Of a stretch of DNA of 64,000 nucleotides, positions 25,821 to 39,000 are shown in pieces. The translations under genes and the position numbers were made by a program. The first letter of the stretch is position 1. Each line of letters starts with the position of its first letter. Source of the DNA: Callipepla californica brunnescens (lineage: Eukaryota; Chordata; Aves; Galliformes; Odontophoridae); NCBI GenBank assembly GCA_023055505.1, contig JALIRH010000044.1:4464001-4528000 (forward strand), read 5' to 3'. Below the pieces are notes generated by a model. That model saw nothing but the letters and a program-made list of their open reading frames with translations, was not told the DNA's origin and did not search any database.

Positions 25821-26700
25821 AGAAACGGGTGGTATGGTTTCTTCAAAAGGAAAAGCAAAAATAAGGAAGGAGTTAAGAGTTTGCAGTGGGCTTTTGTAGG
25901 GTGAGTGAGGCAGGTAGGCCCCTTGGTGGCTGAGCCTCGGGAGGGCAGATCAGAGCCCAGATGCTGCAGGTGTACCATGTGGTGGTAGCAGCCTTGCACT
26001 TCTGATGCTATTTAAAAAGCAGCAGCATGCTGGACAGTTGTGCTGAGCAATTCTGCAGCGCCAGTGCTATGTGCATGTATGGAAATGCGTACCTTGAATT
26101 CGGGCGGGGCCTCAATATCTGATTGTGTTTCAGAATAGCAAGCAGCCGAGTTTCTGCACAGATGAGACCTCCAAGGAGTCTGAGGGAGTGCGGGTGTGTA
26201 TTGCCATGCTTCTGAGAAAGAGAAGGATGTTGCAGGTTGTCACCAGCACTGTGGCCACACTGAACAAGCCACAACCCATCAGCACTGCAGGTGCAGTGTT
26301 AGAGGCTGAAGCAGAGCCTCAGGAAACAACCCTGCAGCAGTGTTATGGCATCTGCAGGAGCCCCAGCCAGGCTGCTTCCAGCACGGGGCTGTGTGGCAGC
26401 ACGGCAGAATGAAGGGGGTGCCAGCATGGGGCCTTCTGTGTGCCCGATGAAAATGCAGGAGCATGGCATCAATGAGCTAGGTGCATCAGTGCCAGATGTA
26501 CAGCATCAGTGCTTTGGGGCTCTTTTCCTTGGCATAGGCTGAGCGAGAGAGAAGCACAGGCAGCTCTTCACTTGTCTCGGTGTTAGCATCTTAATTATAG
26601 CAGAGGTTCGGTGCTCGCTGCGCTCGGGGAGGGGACCGTGAAATGGTGGGATCCTCACAGTGCTTTGCGTAAACGCTCTGTGGATGTGTGCGTGTGTGTG
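25821..26700. other. ALOX5 upstream flank
   Basis: DNA between the pentamer tract and the CpG-rich promoter. No gene or repeat family was recognised. CpG frequency rises towards 26600. Confidence 0.55.
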
Positions 26701-26870
26701 CAGATCCGAGACACCGATGAGCAGTTCACGCTGCAGGTCGTTGTGCGACGGCAACGGGGCGGCTGCGAGCAATTCGGGTAATAAAGCGGAACAGAGCGGG
26801 TGGGCAGGATAGGGCCGGGCCGGGCAGCGGGGCGGTGCTCGCTGGGGGCCGGGTGAAGCTTAGCGGCGGG

Positions 26871-26914
26871 GCCGTGCCGTGCCGTGCCGTGCCGTGCCGT
26901 GCCGTGCCGTGCCG
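26871..26914 (+). repeat. GCCGT tandem array in the ALOX5 5' UTR/promoter
   Basis: Eight perfect copies of GCCGT plus a partial copy end 27 bp before the ALOX5 ATG. A 17-bp direct repeat, GCCGTGCCGGTGGGACC, follows as two copies (26906-26922 and 26925-26941), the second abutting the ATG. Confidence 0.95.
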
Positions 26915-26941
26915 GTGGGACCGCGCCGTGCCGGTGGGACC

Positions 26942-27091
26942 ATGCCGTCCTACACCGTCACCGTGGCTACGGGCAGCCAGTGGTTCGCGGGCACCGATGA
27001 CTACGTGTACCTGAGCCTGGAGGGCACGGCGGGCTGCAGCGAGAGGCATCTTCTGGACAAACCCTTCTACAACGATTTCGAGCGCGGAGCG
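26942..27091 (+). CDS. ALOX5: ALOX5 exon 1
   Basis: Residues 1-50, [20 protein letters not shown] to YNDFERGA, with donor GTGAGT. First half of the PLAT domain, including membrane-binding Trp14. Confidence 0.97.
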
Positions 27092-30000
27092 GTGAGTGCC
27101 CGCACAGCTCGGCTGGCAGTGGCCGTCCCGCTGCTGCCGGGCTGGGGGTGGGCGCCGGGGCTCTCCATCGCTCCGTCGTGACTTAAAGCTCAAGTTGGAA
27201 AACAGCGCGAACGTGCGGGGACGTAGAGCTGTGCTGGCGCTGGGTTGGCAGCGGGGCTGCTCGGACTCACCCCGAGCTGTGCTGCTATACCTGTGCTGTG
27301 CCCAGCTGCCATCTCCTGTACGCAGAGCACCCTTGTAGTACGGTGTTCATTTGTTTATTGTCTGACTTGAAAATAATAGACTCGGATTTTTTTTTTTTTT
27401 ATTTTTGAGTTAGGGTTGATGGTGTGTGTAGATACGGCCCGCAAATATATGTGGATAAACAACCTGAGAAAAGCAAATTCAGAGGCATGGGCACTTCCCT
27501 GTTGCTGTTGTTGAAATTACTTTCTTTCATGATTAAGCATTCATTGCATAGAGATCTGGTTACCCAGATCTCCCAAAAAGGCATCCACTCCTTCACAGAA
27601 TTACAGAATGGCTTAAGTTGGAAGGGACCTTAAAAGATCATCAAGCTCCAACTGTCCCCCCTCCCCTTCCCCCATGCCTTATTTTATCTGGTGAATATAA
27701 GCAAAGCTAAACAACATTAGCAAGAGAGATGGAAGAAGAACTCAGTCTTCCAGGAGGACTAAGTTCTTTTTGGTTGAGGAGCTGAGCTCCAGATTTCCAG
27801 AGACTGGACACCCTGCTCCCATCCTCAGGCTGCAAATAGGAGTTCAGGAGTGCTGGGCTCTGTGGGTGAGGGCATGAGTAGCCAGGCTTTGTGCAGCCCT
27901 GCAGCAGGTAATCTGTGCACCTGAAAGGAGTACATATGTTCTCCTTGGGAACGTAGCCTCTAGGTGGATTTGAAAGTCTTAGTCTGTATAAATGCCTTTA
28001 CCTGTACAAAGAGCTTGCCTGATGTTCAATACAAATATTGTGTACAAAATGTATTGTTAGGTAAGCAAGCTGAGGCAGGGACAATCTCTTTTTTTTCTCT
28101 TTTTTGTCAAACTTCTTTCCGGGTGCAAAAATCCGTGACTAATCCTTGACTTTTTTTTTTTTACTATCCAAATTATTTCCATATGGAGTCCTTCCTTAGT
28201 GTGTTCTGTGAGATGGCTGCCTCAGGGGCTGGCAGCATGATGTGTGAAGCTGTGTCATTGCAGGCAGTGTTTCCTTGGGCAGTGCCGTGCATTCCTCCGG
28301 GCACCTGAACAGGTAATGTTGTGCCCAAAACACCATGAATCTCACTGATAATGCTGTGCAAAGAAGGAAAGAGAGTTAAAAATAAAGATATGGAACAAAA
28401 AGTAAACAAGCAAGCAGAACCCCCTGAAGCACACTGTAACAATTCCAGGTTGGTTGCTTTGTAAAGTGCAGCAGTTGAAACCTGTTCTGCCTTTAGCATT
28501 TCGACAGCATCCTTACAATTTTCCTTTTCTTCCAAATAATTAAAATGTGATCATATCTGAAAATAAGAATAAATAGTACAAACAAATCACTTTTTTTTTC
28601 ATAGATAACCGGAATTCCACAGAACCGTCTTGTAAGGCTTTGTTACTTTCCAGTTTCTTTACTAAATGTTGGGCCAGTTTCAGTAATGCCATTATCCTGG
28701 GAATGGCTTCATTGGAATAAATGCACATGGTGAGTTTTCCTAGGCATGCTGAACAAGGCCTCCAATCGGCTCTGAGCATATCTGCGTGCCAAATGTTGAT
28801 AGAAGGAAAGGGATGTGGGAAAACTGGAAGAGGTTTTCACAATAGCAGTGCAGTTTTAGTTTCAGTCTGACCTGCTCCAAGCACTGGACATGGGCAGTTT
28901 AGAAAGCTGGAGCTGCTTTTCTTCACTCTCTGTCTTTTGAGTAAGTTCCTGTTGGTGTGAAACAATTTCAGTCTGGGTGTCATTGTGTCCCTTAGTTCTC
29001 TGCTTCCTGATACCCTTCCATCTGCTTTTTGCTGAAACACACCCAGAAGCACTTTCAGAGGGAAAACACAGTTCTGTGTGGCTCTGGGCTTTGTGCATGC
29101 TGGTATGTTGCTCCTTTTGTGGCACTGGGCTGGTCAGCAGGAGGCTCTTCCCAGCCAGGAAGAGCTCAGGTTTTGCAAAAGGGTAAATTGCTCAAACAGG
29201 ATGCTAAGGGACTTTGGACAGTCCTACAGCCTTCATTCATTCTGTTCTCTGAAGCCAAAACTTTAAAAACTCTCAGCTTCTCTGGCTCACCATGCAGGCA
29301 TTAGGGTGCAACGTGGTTTACCAGGAGACCTCAAATAACAAATTCAACAAAAACATTGAGCAACAAAGCACCTGCTTCTCTGGGCCTTGCACTGTCTGTG
29401 CAGCCTTGCCACACCTTTACTGCACGGGCAAAACTGCATCAGGTGATCTCAGTTCAGTCCTTGGCCTCTCTGGCTTGGAGGCAGAGGAAGCTGGATGAGG
29501 GGTCACCTCATTTCTGGGGTTGCCATTAACAAAGAACCACGAAGGTCATAAAATGGCTAAAGCCCATTGGGAACATTTGGTCTGACAGTGACTTATTAAG
29601 CTATTTCAGGGTTCTTTTAATACCTGCAAAGTGACTGCTACTGAAGGAATGAAGTCATGCCCAAGGTTTGGCTGCCAGTGTGACTCTTGGGTCAACTCTC
29701 TGGGTTTGGTTCACACCATTGCTTTATTTTTAATCCTAGATGTGTTTATGTAATTGTAAGTTTCTGTAAAGTAAGATTTTAGAAATTATATAAATAGGTA
29801 TGTGTAAATGAGAATTTTGATTATTATTATTTTTAATCGAGGCTAGCTAAACATTTGAAGAAGAGAAATTTTTAAAAGGGTAGTGGGGTATGTTGGTCAA
29901 GATCTCAGATTACATCCTACAGCCACTGCCTGACATAGTGGAGGCTTATGGCACTAGTGTGGTGATCTCTGGGAAAAGTCAGTCAGTATTTTTCAGTCCC

Positions 30001-33000
30001 CAGAGCTGGTTTAAACTCTTGAATCATGAAGGGAATGAATTTACGTGTGCACATTATCCTTCTAGCTGTTCTGGAATAGTGTATGTGAAGGAGTTGGAAG
30101 GGTTGAAGATTCAGCATCATAAACTCTCAACATGAGCATATGTGTTGACTCTATTGAAAGAACTATTTCTGTTCTGCTTGGAGATGCAAGGAAAAGTCAG
30201 AGACACCATTTTAATATGGTGGTTGAAATCTGAGCTCTGTGATTTTCATCTCCAAACTCCAGTCCTGTCAGGCAGATGCTGTCATGCCAGACTTGCTAAG
30301 GAGTGCCATGCTGTTTTTGTGAAGCACAGTTCCCACTACCACCTTGTGTGGATGGGCGTGCTGTTGACATCAGCACTGCATATTCTGAGTTAAGACCCAA
30401 CAAGTCTCCTTTTTGAAAGAACCTGTTCAGTGACTTTGGCTTTAGTAGGAAAGGGGAATATAGCTCAGAATGAGATTAGTCTGTTAAATCTCACTTGTAA
30501 GTCTAGACTGGTTTTAAATATTTGAGTTGAAGTGAAATTAGGCTGCACATTACAAGAAATTTCTGTGTCTTTGTTGATAGGAAGCAACCTCGTAGGAGGT
30601 ATCAATCTGCACTGTATCAATCATAGCCTGAACAGTTATAAAGTTGGTTGATGAATGTCACTGGGGGAAGATGAGCAAAAGCAAGGTTTTATTATCTGCA
30701 GCATGGATTTCAAAGCCGTTTGTTTGTTTGTTTCTTCCTTTTTCATTCATTTCTATGAGTCAGTTAGATAAGCAATGAAAGCTGGAGTTTCATGCGATGC
30801 AGTATGAGAGAACTGAGGTCTGCTATCTCAAACTTTGGTGGACACACTGATGTCTTCATCCTAGAAAGATCAACACAGCTATTTGTGCACAGCTTGTAGA
30901 GAGGGCGCTTTACATTGATAACATGGGAAAGATGTTAAAATGAGAAAGGAAGGAGTGCTGAGGAATTCTTCTTAGCATGTGTTCTTCTAATCATATAGAT
31001 GCAACTTGCTATGAGTCTTTCTTTTGTAACTGCTGAGGTGAATAGGTACCGTCTGGAAGTATTTTAAAATAGGTATTTTTTCCTTTCTCCTATCTGGAAT
31101 TTAATCTTGCATCACTTTTCAGTTTTGGTTCTTATGTGAAATAGCTTTTTTTTTTTTTTTTTTTCCCTAGTAAATAAGACAGTAGCAGTGTCTACCAGTT
31201 GTGTATACCAATTGGCTGGGGAGTGAGGAGAAGCAGCAGACCATGGTGTCTGGGCCAGGAGGTGAATGATACAACTCACCCAGGCAGGAGGGTCTTGCAG
31301 ACACTGTAGCATGTAGAGGAAGTGTACCTCACCCTTCGGGTATCAGCAGCTGCTTACTGTTTCTAAGGTTGTTGTCTGAGCTGCGAAAAACCACAAGAGA
31401 ATACAGTCCCTTCTTGCAGCCATCTCAGGCTTAGCAGGATCCTCTGAGCAGGCAGGCTATGGTCATAGTTGTCAGGATTGCTGTGGCAATTCAGCCTCTA
31501 CAATGGGAGCTTGACTGTTCTCCTTTGCCTTGAACTGTTTACACTGTTGGAAATGGAGAGTCAAACGGAGTTCCTTAGCACTGCATTTTGCCTTACAGGC
31601 CACATGCAGAATGATTACTCATTTCTTTCTGTTCTGATGTTACCTGGCAGTGCAATTGCCACCAGAACTGCATTTTTCCTGATGCCATCCCTGCATGCAG
31701 TAGGAGATCACACAGGTCCCTGAAAAGTTATCCCCAGCTTCATTAGGGGACTGAAGTACCAGTTCTTGAGTCATGAGTTCGCTATCCAATGTGTTAACCA
31801 TGTGATTATCCTTCTGGTGCAGCAGTGTGAATTGACATGCCCAATCAATACCTCTTTTGGCTATTGCAGTAGCAAAAGCTTTCACGCTCTGCAGATTTTT
31901 CTCAGTCTTGCAAACATTTAAGTGAGGGTGATACAATCTTTGGATTAGATACAAAATGTTTCCCCATTTTTTTGGAGTGTTTTATGTGGTCTTATTTTGT
32001 TCATCTTTCAGTTGTATTGCAATTCTGTAATTCTCTCTGTCCTTGTACTTGTCCTTCTCCCCGGCAGAAATCAAGAAAGTTTTGTTGCACCCATGCCATA
32101 CTGGCCACAAGGAAGACCAGGTGTGCTTGTAGAGCACTGGCTTTGCTTTCCACGTGAGCAGTGAGTCACTGACTATTTCTGCTCTGTAGGTTGACTCCTA
32201 TGATGTGACGGTGGAAGAAGACCTTGGAGAAATTCAGCTAATAAAAATTGAGAAACGAAAATATTGGTACCAAGATGACTGGTACCTTAAACATATCACT
32301 GTAAAAACACCACTGGGTGATTATCTGGAATTCCCATGTTACCGTTGGATTACAGATGAAAAAGAGGTTGTCCTTCGAGATGGAAGAGGTGAGCACCGTA
32401 AGAAACCTCCTGTGCAGCACCCAGAATTTTCCCACCTCTCCTTCCTCTTTCCCTGTGTACATCCCAGACTTCTGTGATATTTGTCTGTAATTCAGAGTAT
32501 GGTGAAATGAAGGACAAAAGCGAGTGAAACCCTGTTGGTACCTTAAACACAGCCAGTTGGGAACTGTTAGCCACATTATATATATATTATCAGTTGTATT
32601 TCCTCCAATACTTCCAACCTCAAATAGCTATTTCCATAAAACTCCTGCTGACTATATCTGCCTTTCCATTTGCCTATGTAAAGCATGTCACGTACTTTGT
32701 GCTTTCTCCTCATCAATAAGGAAATCTCTATCTTATTTAGCAGTATGGTGGATACATGGTCCAAAGAGCAAGTTGTCTGGAACTGAAGCTTCACTGGGTT
32801 GCCCTTCTGTTCTCATGGCTGGAAAATGTGCTTATAGCCTCACACTGGCTGAGGAGAGTATAGCTCAAGGAGAGAGGATGGAAGATATTTCCTAGTGTTG
32901 TAGTTTAACTTACAACATTGTCCCAGACAATATTGTGATTTCTTTGATTGATGAAATTTCTCCTTGATACTGAAATATAAAATTAAGTCCCATGACTCTT

Positions 33001-36000
33001 CTGAGGCCTTTTAACACTAAGTGTGTGCCTTAGGAATTCTGGTTTTATACAGAGACAAGATAGTCATTTTTAGCTTAATCAATTTGCCCCTTGAAGCACC
33101 ACATTAGGAACTTGAGGTAATACACTGGATTATGTGAGCATTTCCCACAGAAATTTTGTAAAAGTCTAGGACAGAAGTTTGAAGGCTTTGAAACACTGGT
33201 GTCCTTCTCAAGACCTGACTGATGATAGATGAACTTCATAACCTTGTCTCTTTCTCCTGATCCACAGCAAAGCTCCCCAGGGATGACAAGACCCAGATAC
33301 TCAAGCAGCACAGGCGCAAAGAGCTTGAGAATCGTCAAAAAATGTACCGGTGAGTCTCTCACAGCTCCCCAAAAAACCCAGGGCCTGTTGTCATCAGGTC
33401 AGGGGTTGGCAGAGTGCATTCAGACAATCATATTGCTCAAATACTGAACTGCTGGTAAAATAAAACCAAAAGTTCCTGTGTTGGCTGTATGTGCATTTTT
33501 TTACTTAGATGGGATTCATTGTAAATGATGTTCATCCTGCTGCATGTGGCTGCATTACAAGATAGTTGAGTCCCAGATAAGCCTGTCTGGAAGATGTCAG
33601 GTGAAATTCAGTGGTACAGTCTCTATATGAACCTTCTCACCTATAGTTGCACTTTCAAGAAAAGATGAAGATAGATTTTGTTTGTCTTTTACAAGTAGGA
33701 CTCCAGTTTTGGAATCTGATACCAACATGTCATCTCATTCTGGAGCTTTTTGTCTGCTGTAGTGAGTTTTAGTCACTTCTTGAACCAGGATGTGGTGTAA
33801 GATCTGGCCTTGCTTGAGCAGACTGAAATGTACCATCAAAATACAGTGGTGTTACCCATCAGTATGCAGTTATAGACATTTGCGTAATCGAGAGAAGGTC
33901 ACAACAGGAAAATCTTTTATCAGTAGATAACTATGGAAGACGTCATACATTTCCTTTTCATAGAAACATACTTCTAAAAGAATAAAATTTTCTCTTGCTT
34001 CCCTCTCCTTATCAGGAGAATGGAGATGAGAATAACAGGATTCATTCACAACTTATGGACTGAGGTTTGGCACATGTGTTGTTGGTATAATTTGACTAAG
34101 AAAGGACCTTGAACAAAAATAATGGGAAACAGCAGAGGAAAATTTGGATGAAAAAGATAGATGGCATAAAATTTTGTTTACACATGCAAAAAGGAAGGCA
34201 AAACCACTGGTAATTCCAGGAAAACAGCATTTTGCAATTCAGATGTGTAACTGATAGTGCACAATGAATTCTATGTGTGGCAGGCAATATGGAAACACTG
34301 TTGAAATATTCCCCATCACAAATGGCCTCCTTTTCTTTTGTGGTAAAAATGGTGCACCGTACAAGATCATACACAGCAGAGGGCGAGCACCACAGCCATC
34401 AGGAGGTGGGGCTCAGGAGCTGAGCCAGGGTGCGTGCACCTCTGGTAACGCTGCCTTTCTGAGGAAATGAGATACCTGCCTGATACACTCAGCTGATAGT
34501 CATTTCACAGTACTTTTTTGCAAATGTGGGACGGATGATTTTCCTGCTCAGTGACTTCTGCAGTGCCTGTTGGGTAGATCAGTATTACCTTATGGAGGCA
34601 GCTGTTTGAGCGTGCCTTTAGATACCAAAGATTTCTGACAGCATTCAAGTCACTTAAAACCCATGTTTCTCTCTATGTCCTGCACAAATATGATGAACAA
34701 AATGATGCCGCATTGCTGTTTACTCCAAGTCTCGGGCTGTTTGTTTCACCCTTTTATAGCCGTGTCTTAGTTTGCAGAACTGTGGCCTCAAGGATGAGGT
34801 TGATGTGACTGAACAGTGCACACTGTGCAGCTATCTTTCTCTCTGTCCCTTTCCCTTCCCAGTAAATGTGTAGTTACTATCAATTCCAACCAGTTGTGAC
34901 AGGCATTTGGAAATATCACAGGTATTAAGACACGTTAAGTTTTGTGACAGTAGTTGGCTAAGTAGATACCTCCTGTTGTACTTCATGTTTTTATAAGTTA
35001 CTGGTAGTTACCACTGTAGTGTAAGTCAGAATCTTTCTCCCAGGTGGATCTGAAGCAAGTTTTCTTTATAGCTGAGTCACAGCAGCAGCCACTGCTGTGG
35101 TGAAATTATATAATTAATCCAACTTATCTTTTCTCAGCTGGAAGGAGTGGCATCCTGGCTTTCCATTGAGCATCGATGCCCATTGTCACAGTGAACTGCC
35201 CCGTGACATCCAGTTTGACAACGAGAAAGGAATTGACTTCATTCTGAACTACTCTAAAGCGTAAGTGTTCGTGGTACTTCAGACATCTTCAAATGTAAAG
35301 GAAAATATATCTTTTTTGTTTGTTTGTATTTTAATTTAGTGTTCTAAGGTTTTCACTCTTGGAGCTTGCTGACCTCTTCATTCTCATTAGACACTGTTTT
35401 GGCTGTAGACAGGATGAGGGATGGCTCTGCTCAAAAGCATGGGAAAGAGAGTTATTGGCACCTACTGCCTTAGGCATCTGTCTGTGCTCAGTGTTGCCCC
35501 TTGAAGATGCTTCTCTCCTCTGGCTATGTGGGAAAATTAGGCCTTTCAATCAGGTACCAAAAGATGGTGTCAGTGCACCTTTGAGACCCTGCTGAAGAAA
35601 AGCTATTCCCATCAGATGTGGGTTAAGCCTATCACTGAACCACACCTGAGTGTAATCTGCTCCAGGCATCGAAGTCATTATCCTGCCTGAATTTGTCATG
35701 TCATTGAAAAAACAAAGTCCTGGCCACTGGCTGAGCCTGAAAAATCTTGCCCAGCAGTTAGGAATGGTACAGGGTTAAAGGGTGAATAGGAACCCTCTGC
35801 TTCTGAGTGGGTCTGCTTCTGAGCTGTCTCACAAACCTTAGCCATGTCATACTGTACCAAATGGTGGGACAGAATGAGATGAGGCTTCAAGATCACCTGC
35901 AGTTCTTAAATCTATGACTGATAACATGCTGGTCCCTATGTATTTTGGAAAGATGTGCCTCTCAGTGTTTCAGTGATCAGATGGGGATTACATCATCAAG

Positions 36001-39000
36001 CATAGGTTGATAAGAGAACCAGCAGGTTTCACAGCCATTCTAAGAAAGCTGCAGCTCCAAATAACAGTGAACACTTTCTTATCAAGTCCATCCAGTGACC
36101 TGACATGGATGACCTTACATGGTTACACTTCCTTTAAAAAAAGTTCATCTGACATTCAGACATTTAGTATCTGTCCAGGAAGTCTTGCCCAATTCTCTTT
36201 TCTTCTTTTGATGCTCAGGAAAGGCCATTCTGTGCTCCCTGTACAATCCTTCTGTGCTCCTGTCAGGACTTATAAGACCTCCAAAGAGGTTGTCTCCACG
36301 TCCAGTCTAGATAATTGCACAAGATGCTTCCTAACATGCCTTCAGGCACCTCTACTTATCTTGACTGCTATCTGTAGCAGTAGAAGCAGTCGGTTCCACC
36401 TGTTCCTTGTCTGGACTCAGTATAACAATAGCTCTTCTGTCTGATTTCTGGTTATACTGATTGGAATCCTCTTTCAAAATGCCACTTGCTGTCTTTGTGG
36501 GCTTCTTGGGCTCTTTGGTCACTTCTAATCCTGTTCATTTTAAGGTATCTCAGACTTGGTTTATTATTTACAACTACTACCTTCTGGGATTGTTCCCCCC
36601 TTAAATTCTGTTCAGGAGGATTTGCCATTTCACTGTAACTATTATTTGTTCTGTTAACTGCCTTCCCCATCTTTGTGCAGCATATGTCCTTTTCTTTGCA
36701 CATTTGAAGATGCTAGCAGAAAGGAAACCAGACTCTAAATCCACCGTCGTGTAATCAAAATAAATGTTTTCTATTTCATAACAACAGAGCTACCATTCAT
36801 GTAACAATATAAGACTTTGCTTTTAGGATGGAGAATCTCTATATCAACCGTTTTATGCACATGTTCCAGTCTTCCTGGAGTGACTTTGCAGATTTTGAGA
36901 AGATCTTTGTGAGAATCAGTAACACAATCTCTGGTGAGTTCATTAGCATTTTCTCACATGTACCTCATCAAACAACTAATTTTCTATCTTGAATATATCT
37001 GATTAGGATGGAAAAGGCTGACATACACTTCTGCTTGCACATCGTTTACCATAAACAGACAGTAATCTTAGACTGCTGATCATACAACAACCCACAAGAC
37101 CACAAAGCAGTGTTACCATAGAAACACAGATAGGCTTGGGTTGGAAGGGACCTCCAGTTCCAAACCCCTGCCAATGGTTTGGATGCTTTTGGTGGTACAG
37201 GTTGTTCCAGTTGGTTGTTTTGACAAAACTTGCAAGCCATCAGGCCAGTACATCTGGGGACATGTTGCAATGGGCTGAGAATGAGCTGGGAGCTGCAACT
37301 TCTTCACCTGGTCCTGAAGCAGACAAAATAGTCCATCTCTCCACAACTGGAGCAGGTGTAATTCTTGCTGGAAGCCTTTGATTTGTGAGCCAGACCCAAC
37401 CTGCTACTGTGGCCTGCAGTTATATTAATGGAAATTATTTTACTGTAGTACTGGATATAATAGATTCACAGATGCTATTATTCAGTTAACATGTAACTCC
37501 TCAAGCATGTGTAAGTGCTCATTCTGGCTCTGCAAAGGATCGTACTTCCTGCTCTGAAGTTTTGCCCCTCTTCAGGCTGACTAAGGGCCAGTTAACAGAA
37601 ACAGGAGGCATTTCTATGGTTTCAAGTATGAAGTAAAGCACACAAGGAGGCTAGGTCTTTTAAAGCTAATTACATAAATTTGTTACATTTAATAAGATTG
37701 CTTCCTAAAGTACAAGGATTAGATATAACCTACATTCAATTTCATTATTAAATGTTTCTCTACCTATGAGGAAAGCTCCAGTTTCAAGTTTTAAACTATA
37801 AGAATGGATCTCAGCTATATGAGTGTACCTCTGAATCTGATTATTATCAAGCCTTAGCAGAAACAAATTCACAATGTTTTTCAGTCATGCAGTTGACATT
37901 AGCAGGATTTTGTTTTCTTTTAATCATGTCTTTTCTGATTCTGAACTTGCTGTTTGAAGTGGCAATAATGACATAAGGAAACAGAGGACTGCAGTGTGGG
38001 AAACACACAGTACTACTAAAAATGTAATAGTAAGGAGATGGAGTCCCCCAAGCCAGTGTTTTATTCAGAAGAGTTGTTAATCTGCTTTTTATTAACAATT
38101 GAAAAATAAAATAAGCTAATGAGCAGTGTTAGTGAGAAGCCCAAAGTCAGCATCATTCTCCAGGAACCCTTCACCCAACTCCAGTCACTGCTGTTCTTGC
38201 CCTTCCCACCTTGGGTATTCCCCTTCCCTTGCCTGTGCCAACATGTTGGGGCTTACCTGTCTGTATAATAAATCCCAAGAATTTGAAGACTGAGGTTGAA
38301 GAATATCACGGAAGACCTAAGGAGGTGACCTGCAGATGGACAGCATAATTTTCATAGAAGTTGTATGTTTCAGTGCAGTATAACAAAAGGAGTGGGGGAG
38401 AAACAGAGAAATCCCAAATGCGCTGATATTGATGCTGCAAACTTGTTTTCCTTTAGAATATGTGATGCAGCACTGGAAAGAAGATTTTATGTTTGGCTAC
38501 CAGTTTCTGAATGGCTGCAATCCTGTGCTGATCCGGCGATGCACAGAGATTCCCAAGAAGTTGCCAGTGACCATGGATATGGTAGAATGCAGCCTGGAGA
38601 GAAACCTGACCCTGGAGGAAGAAGTGAAGGTAGGGCTTGGGGTGAAGTTGGACTCCATCTGCTCCTTGTTGTGTTCTCTGACCTCCACTCCTTTTTCTAG
38701 CTATGCTTCAGCCACATCTCCTCTCTTGAGCTGCAGGTGAGGCTCTACTACAGGTCCAATTAAAGAGATGTCTCCACAAGGTGAAGGGTACTTCACAATG
38801 CTTTAATCTCAAAGGATAGGGAGTGTGAGAGGGGCAAAGCATCCTACCCTTTCACAGAAGGATGGTACGCTCTGTCACTCACAGAGCTGAACTAAAATGC
38901 TGAAGAAGGACTGGGAGGATGGTACATTCCTTTTGCCTGTACAGTGAGCATGGGGTGTGGAACAGTGTGAAAACTGTTTGCACCTCAGTGTCACTGCATG

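Larger units (their letters stand above)
26700..27270 (+). promoter_or_regulatory. ALOX5: ALOX5 CpG-rich promoter, 5' UTR and first-exon island
   Basis: GC content and CpG density rise sharply relative to flanking DNA. GC boxes are present (GGGGCGG-type motifs near 26756, 26829 and 26866) and no TATA box was seen at a sensible spacing. The human ALOX5 promoter is also a TATA-less GC-rich island with tandem Sp1/Egr-1 sites; here an eight-copy GCCGT array takes a comparable position. The transcription start was not determined. Confidence 0.7.

Noticed and set aside
25292..25999. A 235-codon - strand frame
   Set aside because: More than a quarter is translation of the pentamer repeat, which is open in every frame; flanks have no domain or signal.
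26704..26780. A 25-codon protein-like frame after a CAG acceptor, ending at TAATAAA
   Set aside because: Too short to distinguish from chance in GC-rich promoter DNA, with no upstream exon in phase.
26726..27193. A 155-codon - strand frame
   Set aside because: CpG-island DNA is stop-poor, and the product is low-complexity translation of the GCCGT array plus the antisense of ALOX5 exon 1.
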